Positions 8,863-17,177 of a stretch of 64,000 nucleotides of DNA are shown one piece after another (the first letter of the stretch is position 1; each line of letters starts with the position of its first letter). The translations under genes and the position numbers were made by a program. This DNA comes from Levilactobacillus tongjiangensis (lineage in GTDB: Bacteria; Bacillota; Bacilli; Lactobacillales; Lactobacillaceae), in contig NZ_RHNY01000010.1 of assembly GCF_003946345.1 (NCBI RefSeq), positions 1 to 64,000 of the forward strand, written 5' to 3'. The notes below the pieces were generated by a model that did no database searches, was not told where the DNA came from, and saw only the letters and a program-made list of their open reading frames with translations.

Positions 8863-9510
8863 CTAAACGGTAGCGTTGGAGCGAATATCCTTTAAGGCGT
8901 CATCGATTTGTGCTAAAACAAGGTCGGTGTTGCCAGGTACGTCTAAGTCGTACTTTTGCAGGTCAATTTTAATCTTAGGACTAACATCGTAGTCGGCAAA
9001 CCAGCCCTGGTAGGCGGTCCACATCTTCTTGTAGTAACTTTCCAATTCTGGATTGTTATCGAATTGTTCGTAGTCACGACCACGCTTCTTGATCCGGTGA
9101 AGAATCGTGTCAAAGTCAGCATCAGCGTAAACTAACAAGTCTGGCGCCTTCTTTGGCAATTCGTCCAGCTCGTTCATCATGTTGTCGAGGAGGTTTAAGT
9201 AAACCTCAAGCTCAGTATCCGTGATGTTCCCTTCAGCGTTGTTTTCGCGCGTGAAGAGGGCATCTTCATAGATGGAACGGTCGAGGACGTTGTTGTCGTC
9301 GGCAAGCGCTCGCTTAATCATGCTGAAACGCTTGTTCAAGAAGTAAATTTGCAGTAAGAAACCATATTGCTTAGGATCCCGGTAGTAAAGTGGCAGCACA
9401 GGGTTGTCCCCAACGGGCTCGAAAAATGCCTGAGTTCCCAAGTGTGTCGCAATCTTTCCAGTAAGGGTCGTTTTACCGACACCAATCATTCCAGCTGTAA
9501 TTATCACCAT
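8863..9510 (-). CDS. Deoxynucleoside kinase (dAdo/dGuo kinase type)
   Basis: 215 residues, typical of the deoxyadenosine/deoxyguanosine kinase family of lactobacilli. It phosphorylates deoxynucleosides with ATP for dNTP salvage. The P-loop GMIGVGKTT is at residues 7-15, the DRSIYED motif (catalytic E/DR region) near residue 79, and the lid region KKRGRDYEQ near residue 140. AGAGGGG lies 6 nt before ATG. In Lactobacillus acidophilus such kinases come as a tandem dAK/dGK pair; here there is only one, so specificity is uncertain. Confidence 0.92.
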   Translation of the reverse strand: MVIITAGMIGVGKTTLTGKIATHLGTQAFFEPVGDNPVLPLYYRDPKQYGFLLQIYFLNKRFSMIKRALADDNNVLDRSIYEDALFTRENNAEGNITDTELEVYLNLLDNMMNELDELPKKAPDLLVYADADFDTILHRIKKRGRDYEQFDNNPELESYYKKMWTAYQGWFADYDVSPKIKIDLQKYDLDVPGNTDLVLAQIDDALKDIRSNATV

Positions 9511-9658
9511 GATAGCCCCTCTTTAATTAGAAATACAAGATATAGTGTACCATAAAAATGCTCTGTACTACATCTGCTAGACAGATTTTTCTCCATTTCG
9601 TTAACTTTGGTTAGGCTGTATAATGGAGCCGTAGAGTTGTTGATTAGGAGGTTATGGT

Positions 9659-10429
9659 ATGTATCAAGCAATTGTCTTTTTTGATTTAGATAGTACGTTG
9701 TTTGACGACGACAAGAATGTCTTGCCAGCCAGCATCGCCGCTATTCACGAGATGCAACAACATCATATTCTACCAGTTATCGCGACTGGAAGAAACATTT
9801 TTGAGATTCAATATGTTTTGGACGCCACGGGGATTGATTCCGTGGTCGGGGCCAATGGCAGTTATGTCCAGTTAGAAGGCAAACGCCTGACCGCATCCGT
9901 GATTGACCAGCAGACGCTAAATGATATCACAGCGTTTGCGAGCGAGCAAGGGGACCCGTTGGCGTACTATACCAGCCAGGGGTTTCGGTTGAGTCAGGCC
10001 AATGCTGATACAACGGAGAACTTTCAGCTTTTACGGCTGCATCCGGTGGTCGATGCCGAGTGGTATCAGGACCAGGAAATTAATTTTTTGAACGTCTTTA
10101 ACCGAGACAAGGATCAGGCTTATCAGGCAAAATTTGCAGGTAAGCTAGATCTCGTGCGTAACAATCCGCGCTGCCTGGATACCATGATTCACGGTGTCAG
10201 CAAGCAGTCTGGCATTCGCACGTTGATTGACAAGGCCGGCTTGCAGGGAATTAAGACCTATGCCTTCGGGGATGGCTACAACGACCTCCAGATGTTTGAT
10301 GAGGTCGACGTGCCCATCTCCATGGGGAATGGTGTTCCCGAGGCCAAGGCGAAGGCTGCGTACGTGACAACAACGAATACAACGGACGGTATCGTTCATG
10401 GCCTCCGGCACTTTGGCCTCATCAAGTAG
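9659..10429 (+). CDS. HAD-superfamily Cof-type phosphatase
   Basis: 256 residues. HAD motif I is FFDLDSTLFDD (residues 8-18), the ATGRN motif II lies near residue 43, and the C-terminal GDGYNDLQMFDEV is motif IV, which places it in the Cof/IIB subclass acting on sugar phosphates and similar small molecules. Note that motif I has Ser (DLDST) where most members have Gly; the Asp pair is intact. The Shine-Dalgarno sequence TAGGAGG lies 8 nt upstream. It is followed by a structured repeat rather than a simple terminator. Confidence 0.9.
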   Translation: MYQAIVFFDLDSTLFDDDKNVLPASIAAIHEMQQHHILPVIATGRNIFEIQYVLDATGIDSVVGANGSYVQLEGKRLTASVIDQQTLNDITAFASEQGDPLAYYTSQGFRLSQANADTTENFQLLRLHPVVDAEWYQDQEINFLNVFNRDKDQAYQAKFAGKLDLVRNNPRCLDTMIHGVSKQSGIRTLIDKAGLQGIKTYAFGDGYNDLQMFDEVDVPISMGNGVPEAKAKAAYVTTTNTTDGIVHGLRHFGLIK

Positions 10430-10440
10430 ACACTCTTCTC

Positions 10441-10605
10441 GCCTTGCCGGTTGGCAGATATGGGCTGGAACGGTGCGGGCACAACTTGAAGCCTCGAAAA
10501 CCACGAGTCTACAAGCTTGGCCTTATTCTAAGCCAGTGGGGAAATCACCCGCCGACTAAGAATAATTTCGCGCCTGAGCCCATATCTGCCAACCTATCGG
10601 CTTAG
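10441..10605 (+). repeat. Structured repeat, copy D (family of CGCCTTRCCGG repeats)
   Basis: Perfect 18-bp inverted arms (GGTTGGCAGATATGGGCT starting near 10449, its complement at 10577-10594) enclose further nested pairs, including TTATTCT/AGAATAA and CTCG/CGAG. It starts with CGCCTTGCCGG and continues with GCTGGAACGGTGCGGGCACA, the same module found in copies A and E. No terminal inverted repeat or target duplication is visible. It begins about 12 nt after the HAD stop codon and may act as, or be inserted near, a 3' end. Confidence 0.7.
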
Positions 10606-10640
10606 TTGGTAATTGTAGGCCGTCTCGGTGGTAGTAGGAG

Positions 10641-10735
10641 AATGCTCAATTTACGATTGTTAGCTTGTCGTTGTGACTAATGTCCAAGGAAGCAAATCAC
10701 CACCTTTGACTGCTGAATCATGAGCATTTTTATTT
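10641..10735 (+). other. Possible small structured transcript
   Basis: Arms AATGCTCA (10641-10648) and TGAGCATT (10721-10728) enclose 72 nt and are followed by a T-rich tail (TTTTTATTT), so this could be a short RNA ending in a terminator. No protein start or known RNA family is recognised. It is weak as evidence for a gene. Confidence 0.3.
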
Positions 10736-10744
10736 AATTCCAAG

Positions 10745-10777
10745 AAACAGCTATGGCGCTGGCCATGGCTGTTTTTG
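10745..10777 (+). terminator. Terminator
   Basis: AACAGCTATGGC/GGCCATGGCTGTT stem followed by TTTTTGTTT. No coding sequence ends just before it; it may end readthrough from the HAD gene or the possible small transcript at 10641-10735. Confidence 0.8.
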
Positions 10778-10894
10778 TTTGGAGGGATGGATAAGTAAAG
10801 AATTCTTAAGATGTTAGAAAGTGGGTGACAAATCTTCGCTAGATTTCGTTAGTAATAAATGAGTCGTTCGTTTAGGTCAATGTGGCAGGGCCAT

Positions 10895-10930
10895 TAAAAA
10901 AAGGAGTTGAGAAATTATCTCAACTCCTTA
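10895..10930 (-). terminator. Terminator of GH65-pgmB operon
   Basis: On the minus strand a perfect 12-bp stem AAGGAGTTGAGA/TCTCAACTCCTT precedes a run of T. It lies 30 nt after the pgmB stop. Confidence 0.92.
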
Positions 10931-10960
10931 ATGACTAAGTGGTTAATCTAAACGCGTGAT

Positions 10961-11632
10961 TTAGCCTAATTTCTTTGCAATGTTTTCCAGGGTAACCTCA
11001 GCCGTGTTGCTAAAGACCATATCTGCAGCACCGAGCTCCTTGGCATCACCAATTCCCAAGGAGACTTCACCAGCCGCGTTGATGGCAGCCACCCCAGCGG
11101 CAGCGTCTTCCACACCAATACATTGTTCTGGTGGGAGGTTCAGCAGTTCAGCACCGCGGGTGTAGATTTCAGGATCTGGCTTACCATGTGTCAACGTTGC
11201 TGGGTCAACGATCTTAGGGAAGTAATCGGCCAACTGTAGCTTGCCTAACACGCGTGGCGCATTCTTTGAAGCGGAAGCCAATGATAGGTCGTATCCCTTG
11301 GCCCGCAGGCTATCGAGGAAGTCCTTCATGCCAGGCAAAATATTGGCAGGCGTCATCTTGTCGACTTCAGCGACGTAATTGGTGTTCTTCTGAGCAGCCA
11401 ATTTTTCTTTCTCAGCTTGGGTGTAGTCGTTTTCCTTGCTACCAGCCTTTAGAATCATTTCCAAAGAGTCCATCCGGCTAATACCCTTGAGACCGTCGCC
11501 CAGTTCTTTACTCCAAGCAACACCGAGACTGTCGGCGAGTTGGTGCCAAGCGGTTCCATGGAGGATTGAGGTATCAGTAATGACCCCATCGAGGTCGAAG
11601 ACGAATCCTTTAATATCAGCAAATTTTGTCAT
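10961..11632 (-). CDS. pgmB: Beta-phosphoglucomutase
   Basis: 223 residues from ATG 11632 (AAGGAG 9 nt upstream; a GTG three codons earlier overlaps the Shine-Dalgarno sequence and is unlikely). It converts beta-glucose-1-phosphate to glucose-6-phosphate. The HAD catalytic pair is in FVFDLDGVITDT (Asp13 nucleophile, Asp15 acid/base), with SASKNA and the C-terminal GVEDAAAGV that binds Mg. It lies 12 nt after the GH65 phosphorylase gene, which would make its substrate, so the two form an operon for disaccharide phosphorolysis. Confidence 0.95.
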   Translation of the reverse strand: MTKFADIKGFVFDLDGVITDTSILHGTAWHQLADSLGVAWSKELGDGLKGISRMDSLEMILKAGSKENDYTQAEKEKLAAQKNTNYVAEVDKMTPANILPGMKDFLDSLRAKGYDLSLASASKNAPRVLGKLQLADYFPKIVDPATLTHGKPDPEIYTRGAELLNLPPEQCIGVEDAAAGVAAINAAGEVSLGIGDAKELGAADMVFSNTAEVTLENIAKKLG

Positions 11633-11644
11633 GTAAAACACTCC

Positions 11645-14356
11645 TTAATAGGTAATAGTTTGTGAAGCATCAGGTTTAAGTGAAACAGAATGAGTGCCTA
11701 CCTTGATGGTGGCCGCGTGATCGGCCGTCACGGTGATTTGGTGATGGTCGATGTTGAAGGTGAATCGGGTTCCCCGTAAGAGTTGGTGGAACTGCACACT
11801 CTGCCAAGCTGCTGGCAGGTGTGGATTGATTGTCAACTCAGAAGCCAGTGAATCAACACCGGCATAGAACCGGGTGGACATTAGTGTGACAGCGCCCATG
11901 ACACCAAGGTGAATGCCTTCAGCAGTGGTGCCCCCTTGAATATCATAGTAATCGGAGAACAAAGCTTGTGAGAAGAAGCGCCACGATTGATCCATATTGC
12001 CAGCCATAGCGGTCAACGCTGCGTACACGATCCGGGAGAGGGTGGACCCATGAGTGGTGCGATCCAGGTAGAATTGTAGGTTGTTTAACAGCGCCTGTTG
12101 CGGCAAGTCATAGCCTAATTGTTTTAATAAGCCCAACACCTGAGGCGCGTCCAAGTTATAGAACGCCATTAGGGCATCAGCCTGCTTGGCAACCTGGTAG
12201 GCGTCGGGAGTCTTCCCCTCGGCCTTTAAGATTCGGTCCATCCGGGAGATGTCGCCGTACTTTTGCCGGTACTTACCGAAGTCGAGCCGAGGGAGCTTGA
12301 AGTATCCCTCAAATTGGCCAATGATACCGTCACTATTAATGTCCAATTTAAGATGATGCGCCACGTCAGCCTGTTTCTGTAAAAGTTCCGGTGTGACGGC
12401 GGTCTTTTGGTCAACCACTGTTAGCGTTTCTTTTGAAAGCTGCTGGCGAATGTCTGCCAGCTGATTAAACAGCCAAGCAACCATTAAATTAGTGTAGGCG
12501 TTGTTGGCCAAGCCAGTTGTATCTGAGTTAGGATAATTTTCGTGGAATTCATCGGGACCCATGACCTTGTCAATGGTGTAACGGTGCTTGGACTGGTCGA
12601 ACTTAACTTTGCTCAGCCAGAATTGCGCAATCTCTTGCAACATTTCCAAGCCGTACTTTGCCATGAAGTCCCAGTCACCAGAAATGCGGGTGTACATGAT
12701 GACGTTGTACGCAATGGCTAGCGAAACGTGACGTTGTAACGAGGAATAGTCGGGATCCCAGGTATTGGTGAGGGGGTTCAGGTGGACAATTTGCGATTGT
12801 TCGTCGCCAATCTCACCAGATTGCCAGGGATACATGGCACCAGCATAGCCAGCCGCTTGTGCGTTCTTCTTAGCAGCGGGTAGGCGCCGGTACCGATACA
12901 TGAGCAGTTGCCGCGCTAATTTTGGATCGTGTAGCGCGAAGACGGGGAGATCAAACATTTCGTCCCAGAAGACGTGACCACGGTACGCTTCACCGTCAAG
13001 CCCCCGAGCATTGATGGAAGCATCAATTTTACCGGAGCGAATTGATTGCACGGCGGAAAATAAGTGGTAGAGGTTGACGCGGGTCAGTTTTTGCGACGTA
13101 ATATCGCCCTTAATCTGAATGTCAGCATCTGCCCAACGTTGCTCCCAGTAATGGGTACTGCTTTGCAAGGTATCGTCGTAGGACGCAGCCTGCAAGTCTG
13201 CCGTCGCCGTTTCCAGAAGGTCACCGGTGGTTTCACGATTGGTGAAGAGCACAACGTTTTTTTCAAAGGTATAAGTGTGTTGCGGTTCGACACTAACGGA
13301 GCGCATTTGTCGAACCTGTTGGCCATCTACGGGTGAATTGGCTGGAGCAGCTAAAGCATCACCGGGTCCGCTCAGGTGCGAACCAATGGCAAAGTGAACC
13401 TGCGAAGACCGCGTTTTACCTTCCAGGAAAATTCGGTCTGGTTGTTGGCTGGTACCGGTGACCTGAATATGATGCTGGTCAAAGGCATTGTAGCGTTCAA
13501 CGTTACCGTTAACGACGCCGCCATCAATGGCAGAGTAGACCTGCAAGGTCCCGGCGAAGTTAAGAGGTGTGATTTCGTACCTAATGGCCAAACGGTGCCA
13601 GTCTTTGAAGTTGGCCAGTTTAGATGTCCGAATCCGCAGGGCGTGTCCGGTTGAGAGCTGAACCAGCATGGTGGTAGTCAGCGTGCCAGTGTGCAGGTCG
13701 AGACTGCGATAAATATCCTGAATGTCGGCCGCTTTGATTTGAAAGGGATTTTGATGGTCGACACCAAATGAGAGGGCTTGAGCGTTTGGTAAATTGACTA
13801 AGTCTTCATTTTTAACCTGCCGGCCGTTGAGATTGGTCGTCAGTTGATCGTAGAGTCCAGCGGTGTACATGCCCGGATAGTTGTCTGCATCAGCGTGGGC
13901 CTCCGTATAGGCACCACGAAGGCCAAAGAAACCGTTGCCAACTGTCAGCATCGCTTCCTGACCATAGTTGCGTTTGCCAGCATACTGACCGTAATAATCA
14001 AGATGCCAGCTAAGATAGTCGCGCTTGGCGGCTAGGGCCTTGGTCAAGCCGTGTTCAGCGATGGCCTGATTGCTAACGACGGGGATGTTCAACATGTTAG
14101 TGATGGCCAAGCCAATGTCAATTCGTTGGTGGTTGATGCCGACGACTGTGTCTGAAAATGGGTAGCTGAGGGCGTTGTCAATGATAGCAGCGTCCACATC
14201 CAAGCCAGCGAGTTTAAGTCGTAAATTTTCGAGGTTCTCGCCAATGGTTTGTTCAGCGTTATAGGCAATGATAAATTGACGTTGTCCGGACCGATCAGCG
14301 GGTTGATAACTGACTTCTAAGGAGTCATCTAAGACGTGTAATGTAATGATTTTCAA
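11645..14356 (-). CDS. GH65 disaccharide phosphorylase (maltose phosphorylase type)
   Basis: 903 residues; cytosolic. GH65 enzymes split maltose, kojibiose, trehalose or similar alpha-glucosides with phosphate into beta-glucose-1-phosphate and a sugar. Visible: N-terminal GH65 beta-sandwich with LTVGNGFFGLRGAYTE near residue 138, HVFWDEMFDLPVF near 465, the catalytic acid in MGPDEFHENYPN (Glu near residue 600), then NNAYTNLMVAW and the C-terminal domain. About 110 residues precede the usual start of GH65 phosphorylases. The start is TTG at 14356 with AAAGGATG about 10 nt upstream. Specificity cannot be read; maltose is the usual substrate in this group. pgmB follows. Confidence 0.9.
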   Translation of the reverse strand: MKIITLHVLDDSLEVSYQPADRSGQRQFIIAYNAEQTIGENLENLRLKLAGLDVDAAIIDNALSYPFSDTVVGINHQRIDIGLAITNMLNIPVVSNQAIAEHGLTKALAAKRDYLSWHLDYYGQYAGKRNYGQEAMLTVGNGFFGLRGAYTEAHADADNYPGMYTAGLYDQLTTNLNGRQVKNEDLVNLPNAQALSFGVDHQNPFQIKAADIQDIYRSLDLHTGTLTTTMLVQLSTGHALRIRTSKLANFKDWHRLAIRYEITPLNFAGTLQVYSAIDGGVVNGNVERYNAFDQHHIQVTGTSQQPDRIFLEGKTRSSQVHFAIGSHLSGPGDALAAPANSPVDGQQVRQMRSVSVEPQHTYTFEKNVVLFTNRETTGDLLETATADLQAASYDDTLQSSTHYWEQRWADADIQIKGDITSQKLTRVNLYHLFSAVQSIRSGKIDASINARGLDGEAYRGHVFWDEMFDLPVFALHDPKLARQLLMYRYRRLPAAKKNAQAAGYAGAMYPWQSGEIGDEQSQIVHLNPLTNTWDPDYSSLQRHVSLAIAYNVIMYTRISGDWDFMAKYGLEMLQEIAQFWLSKVKFDQSKHRYTIDKVMGPDEFHENYPNSDTTGLANNAYTNLMVAWLFNQLADIRQQLSKETLTVVDQKTAVTPELLQKQADVAHHLKLDINSDGIIGQFEGYFKLPRLDFGKYRQKYGDISRMDRILKAEGKTPDAYQVAKQADALMAFYNLDAPQVLGLLKQLGYDLPQQALLNNLQFYLDRTTHGSTLSRIVYAALTAMAGNMDQSWRFFSQALFSDYYDIQGGTTAEGIHLGVMGAVTLMSTRFYAGVDSLASELTINPHLPAAWQSVQFHQLLRGTRFTFNIDHHQITVTADHAATIKVGTHSVSLKPDASQTITY

Positions 14357-14382
14357 ATTAATTCGTCATCCTTTCTGCTAAA

Positions 14383-14396
14383 TGTTAGCGTATTCT
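14383..14396 (-). promoter_or_regulatory. cre site (CcpA) before GH65 gene
   Basis: On the minus strand AGAATACGCTAACA matches 12 of 14 positions of the cre consensus TGWAARCGYTWNCW. It lies just downstream of the proposed -10 box, a position where CcpA would block transcription in the presence of preferred sugars. Confidence 0.55.
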
Positions 14397-14405
14397 TCAC
14401 CATTT

Positions 14406-14434
14406 ATCTTAGGCTACCGCCAGACAATAAGCAA
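14406..14434 (-). promoter_or_regulatory. Promoter of GH65-pgmB operon
   Basis: On the minus strand TTGCTT (14429-14434) and TAAGAT (14406-14411) are 17 bp apart. Confidence 0.5.
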
Positions 14435-14587
14435 TTAATCCCCTTCAATTCGTTAAAAATAATTTTACTTATAAATGGCTAAATGGCGCCATTGCAACCG
14501 ATTGCAGTATTTTGGCCTGGATGGGTAAAGTGGCCTTACTAGGCGTCTAAAAGTGGTTTAGCATAGTCAATTGAAAATATTTGGCAT

Positions 14588-14621
14588 AAAAAGAGTCTGA
14601 AACGATTACGTCTCAGACTCC
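14588..14621 (-). terminator. Terminator-like hairpin beside repeat copy A
   Basis: On the minus strand AGTCTGA/TCAGACT pair around ACGTAATCGT and are followed by CTTTTTATG. It would end minus-strand transcripts that run through the dehydrogenase gene and the repeat. Intergenic DNA 14435-14656 holds nothing else recognised. Confidence 0.6.
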
Positions 14622-14656
14622 GAATTGAAAAAGTTTAAGTTAATTGAAGTCAATTG

Positions 14657-14896
14657 CCGTCCACCTGCGGCTGTCAAAGATTCCGTCTTAGGTTAAACAG
14701 GTTCGTGGAAACTAAGCTAGCTTAAATGCCTGAACAACAGCATTTACTCAATATTATCGGTAATCCGCTAGGTAGCTGAGAGTGAGTCAAATTAGTACCT
14801 AGCCGTGGTATTTTCAAGTGAGGGACAGGACCGCTTCTTGGCTTGTCCCGTCCTTCCCATCGCGTTCCAGTCCGTAGCTGGCGGCCGGTAAGGCGA
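14657..14896 (-). repeat. Structured repeat, copy A (partial)
   Basis: Read on the minus strand it starts CGCCTTACCGGCCGCCAG, continues through CTGGAACGCG, GGGAAGGACGGGACAAGCC, TTTGACTCACTCTC, ATATTGAGTAAATGCTG, CAGGCATTTAAGCTAGCT and CTGTTTAACC, and ends with TTTGACAGCCGCAGGTGG. Every block is found in the same order in copy C (22618-23212), but the central hairpin module of about 170 bp, between GTTTAACC and the GACAGCCG block, is missing. No terminal inverted repeat is visible. One end is 22 bp from the dehydrogenase stop codon. Confidence 0.8.
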
Positions 14897-14917
14897 TTGC
14901 ACACAATCACGGATCAA

Positions 14918-15880
14918 TTAAGGATTGACGACGTATAACGGTTGTTCGTCACTTGCGACTCTGACTGCATTGTTAGCCACGATGGTGGCCATGGCGTCTC
15001 GAGCCTCAACGGTTGCATTGCCGACATGCGGAGTCAAAATGACATTGTTCAGTGCCTTAAAGCCATCGTCAACGTGCGGTTCAGCCTCGTAGACGTCTAG
15101 GGCAGCACCGGCTAATTCACCGCGTTGCAGGGCAGCCAGCAGAGCAGCTTCATCGATTACGGGCCCCCGTGCAGCATTGATCAACATGGCGGAGTCTTTC
15201 ATTTGCTTGAAGGCGGCTGCTCCCAGCAAGTGATGTGTGTCTGGCGTCAGGGGACAGTGGATGGTTAAGACATCACTTTGCGCCAAGACTTCATCCAAGG
15301 TGCCATAGGAAGCGTGCATGCTGGCTTCCGTAGCGGCTGGTAGGGGATGGCGTTGGGTGTAGATGATCCGCATGTCAAACGCAGCTAACCGTTTCGCCAC
15401 CGCTTGGCCAATTTGGCCCATACCAATGACACCTAAAGTTTTGCCTGCTAACTCGTGACCCAGGAAGAAGAGTGGGGACCAACCGGCAAAACCTTTGGTC
15501 CGCATCAGCTGATCACCTTCAACGATCCGGTGGGCCAGGGCGATAATCAAACCGGTCGTTACTTCAGCCGTGGAGGTCGTCGAGACCTTAGGGGTATTGG
15601 TGACGGGGATGCCTTTACTCTTGGCGTACGCCGTGTCGATGTTGTTAAAACCAGCACCATAGTTGGCAATCAATTTTAGCTGAGGTGCTGCATCAATAAC
15701 GTCTTGATCAACCTGAGTGGATAGGGGGGTAATCAGAGCGTCAATGTTGGCGACGTGCTGCAGGAGTTCTGTCTTGGTAATCAAGCCATCACCGCTGTAG
15801 CTTTCAACTGTCAGGCCCGCCTGATTTAGAATATCGAGGGCCGACTGGGGAATTGGTGCGCTGACAAATACACGACTCAT
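14918..15880 (-). CDS. D-2-hydroxyacid dehydrogenase family protein
   Basis: 320 residues from ATG 15880 (AAGGAG 8 nt upstream; an in-frame GTG nine bases earlier touches that site). It belongs to the NAD-dependent 2-hydroxyacid dehydrogenases. The Rossmann motif GVIGMGQIGQAVAKR starts near residue 150, and catalytic residues are in NAARGPVIDEAAL (Arg), DVYEAEPHVDDG (Glu) and TPHVGNAT (His). The pattern resembles glyoxylate/hydroxypyruvate reductases more than D-lactate dehydrogenase; the substrate is open. It is monocistronic; repeat copy A lies directly downstream. Confidence 0.92.
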   Translation of the reverse strand: MSRVFVSAPIPQSALDILNQAGLTVESYSGDGLITKTELLQHVANIDALITPLSTQVDQDVIDAAPQLKLIANYGAGFNNIDTAYAKSKGIPVTNTPKVSTTSTAEVTTGLIIALAHRIVEGDQLMRTKGFAGWSPLFFLGHELAGKTLGVIGMGQIGQAVAKRLAAFDMRIIYTQRHPLPAATEASMHASYGTLDEVLAQSDVLTIHCPLTPDTHHLLGAAAFKQMKDSAMLINAARGPVIDEAALLAALQRGELAGAALDVYEAEPHVDDGFKALNNVILTPHVGNATVEARDAMATIVANNAVRVASDEQPLYVVNP

Positions 15881-16045
15881 ACATGTCACTCCTTCATTGA
15901 ATAGGTACTACTTCTATTGTATCCGCTTTCATCAGAGAAAGCACGCCATCCGGAATTTCTCCTATGAAATGTCGGATTAAACGTGGTAAGCTTTTAATAT
16001 AAATTAGGCAGAATTCCCTTACTTTCAAACAAGGGATGAATGCCC

Positions 16046-16465
16046 TTATACTTTTTGTTGATTGGCAATGTATTTTTCCACGGTCGTCTTGCTCATGTCA
16101 CCCAGGGTACTCATGAAGTAACTAGGAGACCAAAGATGTCCACCCCAGAATTTTTGAGCCTTTATCTCTGGATGTAGTTCGAAAAATAAGCGAGCCGAAC
16201 CGCCCTTAAAGGCTTTGACAATATTAGTTGGTGCGTACTTGGGCTTAAAACTTAGTAGTAAGTGAATATGGTCAGGCATTACTTCTATTTGCTCAATGGT
16301 CACTTCGTTCAGTCGGGCTATTTTTGTTAGAATGTCAGTCATTTCAGCGACTAACTTTGGTGTTGTAAACGATTCGTGCCGGTATTTAGTGACCCAGACT
16401 AAGTGAAAATGAAAGTTGTAAACATAGCCTCGTTCGTGAATTACTCCGCCAATAGTTTTGCTCAT
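16046..16465 (-). CDS. tnpA: IS200/IS605 transposase TnpA (Y1 HUH)
   Basis: 139 residues, complete. It is a single-strand DNA transposase: the HUH motif is HIH in VMPDHIHLLLSF near residue 65, and the catalytic tyrosine is in TVEKYIANQ near residue 132. Other signatures are HFHLVWVTKYRH and FWGGHLWSPSYF. No stop or frameshift is seen, so TnpA may still be active if functional ends remain. GGAGGT precedes the start. Confidence 0.95.
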   Translation of the reverse strand: MSKTIGGVIHERGYVYNFHFHLVWVTKYRHESFTTPKLVAEMTDILTKIARLNEVTIEQIEVMPDHIHLLLSFKPKYAPTNIVKAFKGGSARLFFELHPEIKAQKFWGGHLWSPSYFMSTLGDMSKTTVEKYIANQQKV

Positions 16466-16562
16466 ATGTTACCTCCATAAATATTATTGTAAGACACTTT
16501 ACTATTGGATATAGTATACTCATATGGTACGCTGGTTATCAAGCAAAGGGATATGGCAGTTT

Positions 16563-16850
16563 ATGGCGAAAACGATGGCACAATTACCTTATCATTATGG
16601 GGTTAAGGTTAGAGTCTTTCCTTCAACCGGACAAAAACGGCTGATTAAACGTAACAGTGATGCTAGTCGCTTCATTTACAACGAAATGAACGGGATGAAC
16701 AATGATCTATTTTGGCTGAAGAAAGTTAAAACACCAATTACGCTTGTTTTGAAGCGAATCGCTGATCTGACTGAACGTCTAAAGAAGGCATCAACTGCTA
16801 TCTCCAATATTCACGGATGGCTCAATTTTATAGGCTATCGCTGTATCTAA
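16563..16850 (+). pseudogene. tnpB: TnpB N-terminal fragment (IS605 RNA-guided nuclease)
   Basis: About 95 residues remain of a protein that is normally 350-450 long. The start LPYHYGVKVRVFPSTGQK and RNSDASRFIYNEM is the characteristic TnpB N terminus. The sequence stops after the GWLN segment; no RuvC-like catalytic part follows. Its neighbour on the right is an unrelated small gene, so the 3' part and the end that would encode the omega RNA are deleted. It is not expected to have nuclease activity. Confidence 0.85.
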
Positions 16851-16857
16851 GCAAATT

Positions 16858-16904
16858 GAGGTCACCATGCTAAAGGGTGTGGTGACCTCAAGCGTCTGTT
16901 TTTT
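16858..16904 (+). terminator. Hairpin with T run after tnpB remnant
   Basis: A perfect GAGGTCACC/GGTGACCTC stem with a 14-nt loop is followed, after a short spacer, by TGTTTTTT. It may be a terminator or a leftover end structure of the element. Confidence 0.55.
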
Positions 16905-16946
16905 AAACGGGCGTGGTTGACCAGCGATTCTGAGAAAGGGGCGTGA

Positions 16947-17171
16947 ATGACTTTGAAAGTTGTGACCACCGTATTAATGGTTTTACTGACTGCCGGGTTG
17001 GTAGGCGGTACCCTCTGGCTGATGTTGAGCTTACAGCTAGTGGCTTGGCTGGAAGCCTTGCTAGGGTTTGCTGGGTTAACGCTCAGTACATTGGTCAACC
17101 TGGGGCTTTTTTGGTTCCTATGGCCACGGTCGACGTCACTTGAGTCCGAGGAGTCCGAAGAGGACGAATGA
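16947..17171 (+). CDS. Small two-helix membrane protein
   Basis: 74 residues, with hydrophobic segments at about 5-28 and 32-58 and a very acidic C terminus (ESEESEEDE). AAAGGGG lies about 7 nt before ATG, which supports translation. No family is recognised. It is squeezed between the decayed IS605 element and a mobile repeat, so it may be a cargo or lineage-specific gene. Confidence 0.55.
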   Translation: MTLKVVTTVLMVLLTAGLVGGTLWLMLSLQLVAWLEALLGFAGLTLSTLVNLGLFWFLWPRSTSLESEESEEDE

Positions 17172-17177
17172 GGGCAA

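Larger units (their letters stand above)
16010..16904. mobile_element. Decayed IS200/IS605-family element
   Basis: It holds an intact Y1 transposase gene (minus) and, divergently, only the N-terminal part of tnpB. On the tnpA side a small subterminal hairpin CCCTT/AAGGG (16016-16035) resembles IS605 end structures. On the tnpB side the rest of the gene and the right end are missing. Exact ends cannot be fixed from this sequence alone. Confidence 0.8.

Noticed and set aside
10145-10504. 119-codon minus-strand frame opposite the HAD gene
   Set aside because: Antisense to a well-supported gene and without a start signal.
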